Below, one piece after another: positions 36,937-44,966 of a stretch of DNA of 64,000 nt. A model generated the notes under the pieces. The model saw nothing but the letters and a program-made list of their open reading frames with translations, was not told where the DNA came from and ran no database searches. A program made the position numbers and the translations under genes. Numbering within the stretch: position 1 is the stretch's first letter; each line of letters opens with the position of its first letter. Origin of the DNA: Mycobacterium vicinigordonae (GTDB lineage: Bacteria > Actinomycetota > Actinomycetes > Mycobacteriales > Mycobacteriaceae); assembly GCF_013466425.1 (NCBI RefSeq), contig NZ_CP059165.1:2976001-3040000 (forward strand). The letters are read 5' to 3'.

Positions 36937-38433
36937 ATGGCGAGCATCCACGATGCGTTGGGCCGATTATGGGGGGCTGACGACACCGCGGACATGCTGC
37001 AACGCGATGGCAAATGGATTACCTGGGGCCAGATTCGCGAGCTCGCAGAATGGCTCGATCGGGAACTCAGCGCCGCGGGTTGTGGTCCCGGGAGCCGAGT
37101 CGCGGTTGTGCTCGGTAATCGCATGGAGTCCGTTGCGGCACTGATCGCGATTCTGCGCGGGCAACGCACCCTGGTCACGATCAGCCCGCTGCAGCCGGTG
37201 GATCGCCTCAGCGCCGACCTCCTAACCGCAGGTGCCCCATTCGTACTTGCGCCCGTTGCCTTGTGGTCGCAGCCTGCATTCACCTCCGCTGTCGCCGAAC
37301 TGGGCGCCACATCCTGGAATCTTGACGAGGACGCAGTCGTTAAACGCTCCGAGTCCACCGAGACTGTGCCGCCGCAGGATTCGGGAGTAGCGGTGGAAAT
37401 GTTGACTTCGGGCACCACGGGCACGCCAAAGCGAATTCCGCTGAGCCGGGTCCAACTGGAGTCCTCGTTGTCGGCTGCGCTGCGTCATAACGAACGTCCG
37501 GACAGCAGTCGGCGCATGCCGCTGACCGGAAAGGCCGGTCTGGTGGTGCTGCCGATCGTGCATATCGGTGGCTTGTGGGGTCTGCTGCAGTTCCTGGTGA
37601 CCGCGCGACCGTTCGTCCTTCTCGAGCGCTTTACCCTCGCGGCATGGCGAGCCGCCGTCGCCGAGCACCGGCCGGTCCTGGTATCGCTGCCACCGGCGGC
37701 CCTGCGCACAGTCCTCGACTCCGATATCACCGCTGATGAGCTTGCCAGCGTGCGCGCGGTCAATGCCGGGACCAGTCCGGTGGAGCCGGCGTTGGTCGAC
37801 GACTTCTACGAGAAATTCGGCATCGCGGTGTTGATCGTGTACGGCGCCACCGAGTTCTCCGGGGCAGTTGCCGGTTGGACCCTCAAAGACTTTCGCGCGC
37901 ACTGGGCGCAAAAGAAGGGCAGCGTTGGCCGTCCGTTTCCTGGCGTGCGACTGCGGGTGATTGGCGATGACGAGACGGTGTTGGCAGCGGGCGAGACAGG
38001 CCGATTGCAGGTGGCCTCGTTGCAGGCAGGTGATTCGAAGGATCGTTGGGTGACCTCCAGCGATCTCGCGCACCTCGACGATGATGGTTACCTCTTCATA
38101 GATGGCCGAGCGGACGACGTCATCCTGCGCGGAGGATTCAAGGTGGCTCCCGACACAGTGGTTCGCACTTTGCGCGCGCACGCTGCAGTCCATGACGCGG
38201 CTGTCGTCGGCGTCGCCGACTCACGGCTGGGTCAGATCCCGGTTGCTGCCGTCGAACTGCGTCGCGGGATGGCGGTGACTCCGCAGGAGCTGCGGACGCA
38301 CTGCCGGTCCTCGCTGACGCCCTACGAAGTGCCTGCGGAGGTCTACGTCGTCGACGAGCTGCCGCGCGGTGCGGCACTGAAGGTGGATCGGCGCCGCTTG
38401 ATGGCAATGCTCGAACAGCTGCGGGCCGGATAA
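36937..38433 (+). CDS. AMP-binding acyl-CoA ligase
   Basis: A 498-residue adenylate-forming enzyme. It contains the P-loop-like MLTSGTTGTPKRIPLS, the A5 motif VYGATEF, and the hinge TSSDLAHLDDDGYLFIDGRADDVILRGGFKV. The C-terminal region GAALKVDRRRLMAML keeps the catalytic Lys. It would turn a free carboxylic acid into its CoA ester, feeding the beta-oxidation enzymes around it. It is convergent with the TetR gene and divergent from the dehydratase. Confidence 0.88.
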   Translation: MASIHDALGRLWGADDTADMLQRDGKWITWGQIRELAEWLDRELSAAGCGPGSRVAVVLGNRMESVAALIAILRGQRTLVTISPLQPVDRLSADLLTAGAPFVLAPVALWSQPAFTSAVAELGATSWNLDEDAVVKRSESTETVPPQDSGVAVEMLTSGTTGTPKRIPLSRVQLESSLSAALRHNERPDSSRRMPLTGKAGLVVLPIVHIGGLWGLLQFLVTARPFVLLERFTLAAWRAAVAEHRPVLVSLPPAALRTVLDSDITADELASVRAVNAGTSPVEPALVDDFYEKFGIAVLIVYGATEFSGAVAGWTLKDFRAHWAQKKGSVGRPFPGVRLRVIGDDETVLAAGETGRLQVASLQAGDSKDRWVTSSDLAHLDDDGYLFIDGRADDVILRGGFKVAPDTVVRTLRAHAAVHDAAVVGVADSRLGQIPVAAVELRRGMAVTPQELRTHCRSSLTPYEVPAEVYVVDELPRGAALKVDRRRLMAMLEQLRAG

Positions 38434-38449
38434 TCCGGCTTCGACTGGT

Positions 38450-39082
38450 TTACTCGATGGCAGACGGACCAGACCCCTGCAGCGCCTCTAGCCCGCCGTG
38501 GGTGATCTGTTGCAAGGCTTCGGCGGCAGAGGTGATCTCGTCGGGCTGAACGTGCGCTCCGCCCACCGCCAGCAGGCCTTCCACGACGGCACGCAGACCT
38601 AGGGCCAGCCCCGGTATTGGCGCCACGTCGTCGGTGACGTGCTGCCAGAGGCTATCGAAACGTGTCTGATAGATGAGCAATTCGTCCAGATCGGGATGAC
38701 GTGCTACGTCCTGTTGAATGACATTGAGGTACTTGGCGATGTTCGGGTGTTCACGGCGTAGCTGTGTCGCGGCTTCCAATAGCGCAGCCACTCGGTCGGC
38801 GATCGTCACCTTGTCCGCTATCGCGGACGTGAGGGTGTCTAGCACGTGCTCCTGACCCGTAGCCGCGACAGCGATGTAAAGACCGGTCTTGTTGCCGAAG
38901 TGATGATACAGCGCCGGAGCGGTCGCCTCGGCGTCGGCCAGGATGGAGCGAGTGCTCGCGCCGGCATAGCCGTATTGACTGAAATGCGTTGCACCGGAAC
39001 GTAACAGTGCATCGCGGACCGAAGTAGTGCCGGTAGGTGGCCGGCCGGAACCGCGCTTGGTCCCGCCGCTCTTCGCAGTCAC
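38450..39082 (-). CDS. TetR-family transcriptional regulator
   Basis: A 210-residue TetR-type repressor. The HTH lies near residues 30-70 (HFSQYGYAGASTRSILADAEATAPALYHHFGNKTGLY); the rest is an all-helical ligand domain. GTG 39082 overlaps the stop of the preceding WxEG gene by 4 bp, so both are in one operon. A near-perfect 20-bp palindrome (40092-40111) lies just upstream of that operon and is a good candidate autoregulatory site. The ligand could be a pathway acyl-CoA. Confidence 0.88.
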   Translation of the reverse strand: MTAKSGGTKRGSGRPPTGTTSVRDALLRSGATHFSQYGYAGASTRSILADAEATAPALYHHFGNKTGLYIAVAATGQEHVLDTLTSAIADKVTIADRVAALLEAATQLRREHPNIAKYLNVIQQDVARHPDLDELLIYQTRFDSLWQHVTDDVAPIPGLALGLRAVVEGLLAVGGAHVQPDEITSAAEALQQITHGGLEALQGSGPSAIE

Positions 39083-40080
39083 GCAGAGGTGAGCCCATCC
39101 GCGGTGATCCGGCCAGGGAAGAACTCGAGCCAGCTGTAGCCCAGAGCGAGTTCACGCTCATCGTCGTCGCGGCGGGTAACTCCACCTTGCGAGGTGTAGT
39201 TACCCCAGCGCGCCTCGCCGAAGTGGCGCATTTTGCCTGTCTGGCTGCCGGTGAAAGTGTAGCCGCGCCCATCAATGTCGAAGTTCGCGGTGTTGACGAA
39301 GCCCTCGTCGTCGAGATCGTAAGTGGCACCGAGCTGATCGGTCTTCGCGATCAACTTTCCCGACTCGAATGTAGCGGCGCCAGACCAACCCCGCCGCCCC
39401 TTGACGATGACGCCGTATTCGATGGCACCGTCGGTGAACTTGTTACCGAACACCTCCCAGGAGATCTCCAGGTCATTGAAGTAGCGGTATTCTTTCCACT
39501 CGCGGCCGTGGGTCCAGTAACCGTTGTCGAGTCCGATAAATCCTTCGGCGGGCTTGCCGCCAATTGTTCCGGTGACCCAGTACACCTGCGTGGTGTAGAA
39601 GAGTGGTTCCTCGCGTGCCGGGGCATAGAACTGAAATCCTGGTCCTTGTAGCGCCCCGCCGATATCGAGCAGGCTGCCCTCGGACCAGTGGATGCCGTCG
39701 TCGTCGATTGCCAGGTCCAACGGTTCACTGGCCACGCCGAACTTCTCGGACATGTTGTGCATCAAGTGATTTCGCCAGATCCGCTTGGAGGGCTCGTTGA
39801 TTCTGATGGACTCGCCACGTGAGGAGGTGAACGCCCCGGGATGCAGATTGAGGTCGCCGCTGGAGTCATTCATCAACCACAGCCCGCCGGTCATCGGGCC
39901 GATGAACTTTCGCTCGACTGCCCACATCGTTCCGTCGGCATCCTGGAGGGCCCCGTAAAAATACTGCACCTGCAGATTCAACCCATGGCGATGGTGATGC
40001 GGCTGAAGATCGGCAAGTTTGGGGTCATACGCATCTACGACCGTCTGGAAGTCGAAGTCGCCATAGCAAGAAATCGACAT
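39079..40080 (-). CDS. WxEG-family protein, copy 2 (unknown function)
   Basis: A 333-residue, beta-rich protein without signal peptide, paralogous to the genes at 22853, 40229 and 41257. Shared landmarks are LQVQYFYGALQDADGTMWAVERKF near the N-terminus, HWSEGSLLDIGGALQGPGFQF, YAPAREEPLFYTTQVYWVTG, EGFIGLDNGYW and DLEISWEVFGNKFTDGAIEYG. ATG 40080 has AAGGAGA 6 bp upstream. It is directly coupled to the TetR gene. The repeated Trp/Tyr/Phe residues suggest a hydrophobic pocket, but no reaction can be named from sequence. Confidence 0.7.
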   Translation of the reverse strand: MSISCYGDFDFQTVVDAYDPKLADLQPHHHRHGLNLQVQYFYGALQDADGTMWAVERKFIGPMTGGLWLMNDSSGDLNLHPGAFTSSRGESIRINEPSKRIWRNHLMHNMSEKFGVASEPLDLAIDDDGIHWSEGSLLDIGGALQGPGFQFYAPAREEPLFYTTQVYWVTGTIGGKPAEGFIGLDNGYWTHGREWKEYRYFNDLEISWEVFGNKFTDGAIEYGVIVKGRRGWSGAATFESGKLIAKTDQLGATYDLDDEGFVNTANFDIDGRGYTFTGSQTGKMRHFGEARWGNYTSQGGVTRRDDDERELALGYSWLEFFPGRITADGLTSA

Positions 40081-40091
40081 CGATTCTCCTT

Positions 40092-40111
40092 AATATATCG
40101 ATCGCTATATT
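40092..40111. promoter_or_regulatory. 20-bp palindromic operator before the WxEG-TetR operon
   Basis: AATATATCGATCGCTATATT is palindromic except for one pair, with a CGATCG centre and AATATA/TATATT arms. It lies 11 bp upstream of the start codon of the minus-strand WxEG copy 2, whose operon encodes a TetR protein. The length and position are typical for TetR autoregulation. It stands out in a ~65% GC genome. Confidence 0.65.
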
Positions 40112-40228
40112 CATTTGAAACCGTATCGGATACTTTGTCGAGTTGCAAGAGCCAGACGCAAAAGGTGCAGGCCGATAAGCTATTTGAACCGAGCGGAAAA
40201 ATGGCGTACTTCAGTAGAATTCGTGATA

Positions 40229-41260
40229 TCACCGCTGGCCGCTATAGCTGCGGTCCAACCCATTGAGTGGAAATGTTTCTATCCAAGCTACCGACGTCGC
40301 CGGCACCCGTTCGTCGCCAACGCGTCGTACCGAACCGGCCTGCCCATGGTATGCGTCGCCGCGTGCGGCAGCCAGCGAACGCATCTGGCCGCGCTTGGCC
40401 GCGGTGAATCGCCACTCGGTGTTACCGGCCGCATAGTGGGCGGTGTCGACGTACCTGTCGCCGTCCAACTGTACGTCCGCGTTGATCTCAGTGGTCTCGA
40501 TTATCGGGCCATTCTGGTCGGCAACCACGGCGAAACCCCAATGCTCCTTGCCCAAACACAAGGCGCCGAACTCGTGTGTCCCATCGGCGTAGATGTTGGC
40601 GAACGTCACCCAGGCCAGCTCCAGCACGTTGAAGATCGGGCCGTTGTTGTAGACCTGACCGGTAGGGCCGTAGAAGTTGTCCATCGAGACGATCCCGCGG
40701 ACCTTGCGACCCCGAATTGCCCCGGCTACCCGAAAAGGCTGCGATACATAGAGGTTCCCGCCCCGCTCGTCGCTATTCGGGGTATACCACTGGTACCCGA
40801 GGCCAAGCCGTGGACCGCGCAAGGTCAGCAAATCACCCTCAGTCCAGGCGAATTCGCTGTCGCTAACCGTGATCTCGAATGGCTGTGTCGACGCAGTTGC
40901 CGGCGCGGCCACCCGGAACGATGTTTGGTTCTGACTCAGCGTCCAGCGGACTCCGGCGCCACGCATCGAAGCTTCGAAAGCGTCCGGCGCGATCTCGAGA
41001 TTGTCCTCGTCCACGTTGGAGGACAACTGCAGTCCTCCGGACAGCTCGGTGTTCACCTTGCGCATCGGGGCCAAAAAATTACCCTCGGCGTCGGTGAGGC
41101 AGCTCCACCAGTAGGTGGCCATCGGGTGTAGCCCGAAGAATTCCCGCTCACACCAAGCATCCCGGGCGGCGAATTCGCAAGTGCTGACTAGGCTTCGGAA
41201 GTCGAAATTGCCCCGGCGCCGCGACGGCCACTTCCATCCGCTGAGACCATGAGCATTCAC
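40229..41260 (-). CDS. WxEG-family protein, copy 3 (unknown function)
   Basis: A 343-residue paralogue of the WxEG family. It contains WTEGDLLTLRGPRLGLGYQWY, GGNLYVSQPFRVAGAIRG, RKVRGIVSMDNFYGPTG and NVLELAWVTFANIYADG, then HEFGALCLGKEHWGFAVV. GTG 41260 overlaps the upstream copy-4 stop by 4 bp; the frame runs further upstream to 41449, but those residues are inside copy 4 and low-complexity. A 148-bp gap with the TetR operator separates it from copy 2. Three adjacent copies suggest either a heteromeric complex or sequential reactions on one substrate. Confidence 0.7.
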   Translation of the reverse strand: MNAHGLSGWKWPSRRRGNFDFRSLVSTCEFAARDAWCEREFFGLHPMATYWWSCLTDAEGNFLAPMRKVNTELSGGLQLSSNVDEDNLEIAPDAFEASMRGAGVRWTLSQNQTSFRVAAPATASTQPFEITVSDSEFAWTEGDLLTLRGPRLGLGYQWYTPNSDERGGNLYVSQPFRVAGAIRGRKVRGIVSMDNFYGPTGQVYNNGPIFNVLELAWVTFANIYADGTHEFGALCLGKEHWGFAVVADQNGPIIETTEINADVQLDGDRYVDTAHYAAGNTEWRFTAAKRGQMRSLAAARGDAYHGQAGSVRRVGDERVPATSVAWIETFPLNGLDRSYSGQR

Positions 41261-42252
41261 TGCGGCACTTTCTCGCGCAGCGCACCGGTGTCCAGCAACC
41301 GTCCGTTGTAGGTCTCCATCAGCGCTTCGGTGGTCCTCGGTCGCCGTGTCTCGTCCGCGTGGTGCGCCCAGCCCTGCCGCCACCGGTGTCCCTGCGGAAG
41401 CTCCGTTCGCACTGGGCAACGACCGCCATCGGCGGCTTCCCACACCCAAGTCTCGCCGCCACCGGTGTAACTGACCTTGACGGGAAATGCAGTGTGCGAG
41501 TCTGCGTCACCGTCGAGCTCGGCTTCCACTACTACGTCGCGGGCTATCAGCGGCGGCTCGTCGCTGCGGTGCACGATCATCAGGTTGAAGCCCTCGGTGC
41601 CGTGTACCAAGTGGCCTGAGTGGATGGTGCCGTCTTCGAACTCGGTGGCAAACGCAACCCATGCAGCCTCTAGTTTCGTGATGACTGGCCCGGTGATGAA
41701 CTTCCGGCCCGGCTTGGCGTGCATGCTGTCATGGAAGACCAGGCCGGTGACGGGAATGCCCTTGATCATCCCGGCAGCCTTGAACAACCGCGAGGTGTAC
41801 ACCAACGGGTCGTCTTCGTCGGGGTTGAAGAACTGCAGTCCCGGCCCGACCAACTCACCGGTGATGCTGAGCTCGGTCCCGTCGTTCCATTCCATCGAGG
41901 TGTCGTTGACCGACATCAACGTCACGCCGTCCGGTGTCACCACTTCATATCGGCCGTTGCGTTGCACATGTTCCACCGGACCGCCATACGAACTGGTTTC
42001 GTCTGTGGCGTAGGTGAAGTCGCCGCCGATCTTGGATTCGCACAGGTGCAGGAAACGGGCCGAATCGGCATAGCACCCGCGGATCGGCCACCAGTAGTCG
42101 CCGGCCTCGGAACGCACTGAACCGTAGAAATACTGCATGTCCATCTTCAGCCCGACTACGTCGTTCCAGTGCGCGCTCGCGCTCGGCTCGATGAATGACC
42201 CCACGGCCTGGAATCCGTAGTGTCCGCTGGTGTGCAGCCGTTCGAGTGGCAT
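41257..42252 (-). CDS. WxEG-family protein, copy 4 (unknown function)
   Basis: A 331-residue paralogue. Landmarks: LKMDMQYFYGSVRSEAGDYWW near the N-terminus (matching copy 2), MEWNDGTELSITGELVGPGLQ, FFNPDEDDPLVYTSRLFKAAG, VTGLVFHDSMHAK, KLEAAWVAFATEFEDG and IHSGHLVHGTEGFNLMIV. ATG 42252 has GAGGG upstream. It lies 44 bp after the SDR/PEP-centre fusion on the same strand and is coupled to copy 3. Context ties the family to whatever substrate the fusion proteins handle. Confidence 0.7.
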   Translation of the reverse strand: MPLERLHTSGHYGFQAVGSFIEPSASAHWNDVVGLKMDMQYFYGSVRSEAGDYWWPIRGCYADSARFLHLCESKIGGDFTYATDETSSYGGPVEHVQRNGRYEVVTPDGVTLMSVNDTSMEWNDGTELSITGELVGPGLQFFNPDEDDPLVYTSRLFKAAGMIKGIPVTGLVFHDSMHAKPGRKFITGPVITKLEAAWVAFATEFEDGTIHSGHLVHGTEGFNLMIVHRSDEPPLIARDVVVEAELDGDADSHTAFPVKVSYTGGGETWVWEAADGGRCPVRTELPQGHRWRQGWAHHADETRRPRTTEALMETYNGRLLDTGALREKVPQ

Positions 42253-42274
42253 GAATGCCCTCCTATGTCTGTTC

Positions 42275-42303
42275 TCAGGACTAGCTGTTGTCAGGACTAG
42301 CTG
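42275..42303. repeat. 13-bp direct repeat at the 3' end of the fusion gene
   Basis: TCAGGACTAGCTG occurs at 42275-42287 and 42291-42303, a 16-bp-period duplication. The second copy includes the stop codon of the minus-strand fusion gene. It looks like a small tandem duplication (slippage) that added an untranslated tail. Confidence 0.55.
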
Positions 42304-44966
42304 CGTGTGACCAGCTCTGCGGCCGATTCCAAGAGCCGTATCTCGCCGGTCGATCCGTCAACTTCGACCCATGCGCCGGGGGGTAGTCGGCGGGTGGCGT
42401 TGCGGGCGTCGACCACACAGCTGATGCCGAACTCTCTGGCCACGATGGCCGCATGTGACATGGGACCGCCAAGATTGGTCACCACCGCGGCCGCGTAGGC
42501 GAAGGCGGGCGTATAACCCACGTCGGTCACCTCCGCCACCAGTACTTCGCCGGGTTCCAGCTCGCCGATGGTGTGTTGGCTGACGATGCGTACCCGCCCG
42601 CGGATACGCCCGCCGCTGACGCCCAAACCCTGCAACAGTTGTCCTGGCTGCAGCATCGAAACGTCGACTATCGGCTGCCACGACCCGCTGAACACCCCCG
42701 GCGGACACGCCTCGGCGAGGCGGGACATCTCCGCGCGTCGCCGCACGACGACGGTCCGGGCATCGGGCGGCAACGCTTCCAGTTCGTCGACTAGGAAGAA
42801 AAAGACGTCTTCAACCCGGTCGAGAATGTCGCGATCGACCAGCCGACGTCCGAACTCGCGCATGAGTCGACGCAAGATCGCGGTCGCCCGTACCACCTTG
42901 TCGCGCCTGACTTCTCGTTCCCGCAGCTGCCGCGCCGCTAGCCGGGCTGCGAGGTGTCCGCGCTTGGCCACCGGTCCCGAGACCGCGACACTAGCCCGTG
43001 TCTCTATCTGGTGCACAAGCGACTTTGCGATCATGCGGGTGAACTGCTCGGGATCATCGGCGTAGGTGGAGGACAGTAATTCGCATTCGGCGGGCCCGCG
43101 GTGCCCGATCCGGGCAAGCTCCGCAGCGATCTCCCGATACAGCTCGGGTACCTGCCGCTGCACTGCGCCGAGCACATCGTCGTCGGCCGAAAGCGCCTCG
43201 ACTGCTTTGGGATTAGCGCGGGCTAACTCGACGAGTCGCTCCAGACTGGTCAGTACTCGGGCGCTGGCCACCTCCCGGCCCGGATTGGGTACGTCGCCAC
43301 CGCCCAATCGCCCCGCGAAGGTGGCGGTCGCCGTGCACAACAAAGCTGCCCAGGCCGATAATGTCCATCCGTGCACGACCAAATCGCGGGCCAGCAAGAT
43401 AAAGCTTTCTAATCGACTGTCATCGAGGTCGGTCGTTTCGGTGGGCAGCAGGGCCTCGAGACGGTCGATATCGCGCACGTAATCGGCTGACTCAGCGGCG
43501 GATCGGATTACCAACCCGATGCCGCTCAGCCCGACGCCTAGCAGATCTCGCACCCGTGCTCCGACGCTGAGTTGGTGCTGCGGGGGGCGTTCGGGGCCGA
43601 ATACCGGGGTCCCGCCGAGTTCGCGTCCGAAGAACTGGTCGGTCAAGCTGTCGGGGTCGGTGCCTGGCATTGATGTGGCGATATAGTAAACCGACGTCAC
43701 CCCGCCGTAGACCCTGTGTCCGAACGTGCCGACTGACCTGGCCGCCATCTCCCGTCCGACCACGCCCGGCACTCGCAGCCGTTCGGCAATGGAGACACCG
43801 CCCGCGCGCAGGCCACGTACGGTCGCCGATGCGGACGCGGGGGAGAACGGTCCCGGCAGCGCCTCCGACAGGTTGGTGGCAACGTAAGTGGGGAACCGGG
43901 GGTCGATGAGGCTGTCGAATTCGCCGTTGAGGCCGTCGGGCCCGGCGGGCTGCAGGGGCACACCGTCGGTGGCCGGCTCATCGACGGCGGGCATATCGTG
44001 CACCAACGGGATACGCCAGGGTAGTGTTAACACTTTCTTGCCCAACACTATTCGGCCACGAACGGCAAGTGCGAAGTCGCCGAGACACTCGTCGGAATTC
44101 CAGGCCGGCCGGTAACCCCACTCGTTTACCAGCTTGCTGGTGTCCATGATGGGGAAGTGCAACAACAGCTCGAATTCCGCTGGCGACGCCTCCACAATTT
44201 CGCGACGATAGAGCGCGCCGAGCCCGGCGTCGATGTACCGCTTGCGCGCCGGGATCAACCGCCGGCCGAGTTTGGCGGTGATGGCGCGCACGGTGGGTTC
44301 GCCTGGGGCAGCAAGGTTTATCGCCCCAGTCTGGTCGCCCAACACTGCCCGGACGAAAAGCCGGTGCACATCGTCGGTGTGCACGATTTGCAGCGGCCGG
44401 TCCGCGGACCCTTCGACATTCGGGAAGGCGGGCGACCCCAGCAGGCGCATGACGGTGTTGTCGACGCCGCGCCCGACCACGATGCCCGGGCGTACGGCCA
44501 CCCACTCCTTGCCGCGCTTGGCCAGCAGGCGCTCGACCTGCGCCTTATGGAAGGCATAGAAGTGATCGGGGGAAGGCGCCAGGGCGTCTTCCTCGTTGAG
44601 GCGGGGCCCTCCCTCGGGCCGCGCCCCGTAGGCGAGTACCGAGGATGCGAAGACGATCCGCCGCGATCCCGCTCGATCCATGGCCTCGAGCACGTTCTGG
44701 GTGCCGCCGATGTTGATCTCGTGGGTGAGCTGCTCATCGGGGTTGGAACTGACCATCCATGCGCAGTGTGCCACGACGTCGGCGCCTGCTACCGCGCGCC
44801 TCACACTGTCGGCGTCGCGGATATCACCATGCACGAAATCACTGTCGGAGAACCAGTTTCGGGGCCGGTGCCGGGCCAGGCCGACAACCTGGTGGCCCTC
44901 GGCGCGCAGTCTCGCGGCGATACCTCGACCGAAGACTCCGCTGGCTCCGGTGACCGCGATCCTCAT
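42297..44966 (-). CDS. NAD-dependent SDR domain fused to PEP-synthase-like substrate and phospho-His domains, copy 1
   Basis: An 889-residue multidomain protein. Residues ~1-330 are an extended SDR/epimerase: VTGASGVFGRGIA, ASSV near residue 108, catalytic Tyr137 and Lys141 in HFYAFHK. Residues ~360-780 resemble the substrate-binding middle of PEP-synthase-like phosphotransferases (VATNLSEALPGPFSPA around residue 364, as in rifampin phosphotransferase). Residues ~790-885 are the swivelling phospho-carrier domain with His838 in GGPMSHAAIVAREFGI. No ATP-grasp domain is present; that activity may come from the dikinase-like protein at 48861-50450. ATG 44966 overlaps the preceding stop. A role in phosphorylating an organic alcohol is inferred. 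Confidence 0.82.
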   Translation of the reverse strand: MRIAVTGASGVFGRGIAARLRAEGHQVVGLARHRPRNWFSDSDFVHGDIRDADSVRRAVAGADVVAHCAWMVSSNPDEQLTHEINIGGTQNVLEAMDRAGSRRIVFASSVLAYGARPEGGPRLNEEDALAPSPDHFYAFHKAQVERLLAKRGKEWVAVRPGIVVGRGVDNTVMRLLGSPAFPNVEGSADRPLQIVHTDDVHRLFVRAVLGDQTGAINLAAPGEPTVRAITAKLGRRLIPARKRYIDAGLGALYRREIVEASPAEFELLLHFPIMDTSKLVNEWGYRPAWNSDECLGDFALAVRGRIVLGKKVLTLPWRIPLVHDMPAVDEPATDGVPLQPAGPDGLNGEFDSLIDPRFPTYVATNLSEALPGPFSPASASATVRGLRAGGVSIAERLRVPGVVGREMAARSVGTFGHRVYGGVTSVYYIATSMPGTDPDSLTDQFFGRELGGTPVFGPERPPQHQLSVGARVRDLLGVGLSGIGLVIRSAAESADYVRDIDRLEALLPTETTDLDDSRLESFILLARDLVVHGWTLSAWAALLCTATATFAGRLGGGDVPNPGREVASARVLTSLERLVELARANPKAVEALSADDDVLGAVQRQVPELYREIAAELARIGHRGPAECELLSSTYADDPEQFTRMIAKSLVHQIETRASVAVSGPVAKRGHLAARLAARQLREREVRRDKVVRATAILRRLMREFGRRLVDRDILDRVEDVFFFLVDELEALPPDARTVVVRRRAEMSRLAEACPPGVFSGSWQPIVDVSMLQPGQLLQGLGVSGGRIRGRVRIVSQHTIGELEPGEVLVAEVTDVGYTPAFAYAAAVVTNLGGPMSHAAIVAREFGISCVVDARNATRRLPPGAWVEVDGSTGEIRLLESAAELVTRS

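Noticed and set aside
41261..41449. N-terminal extension of WxEG copy 3
   Set aside because: The extra 63 residues lie inside copy 4, are low-complexity and are absent from paralogues; GTG 41260 overlaps the upstream stop as expected for coupling.
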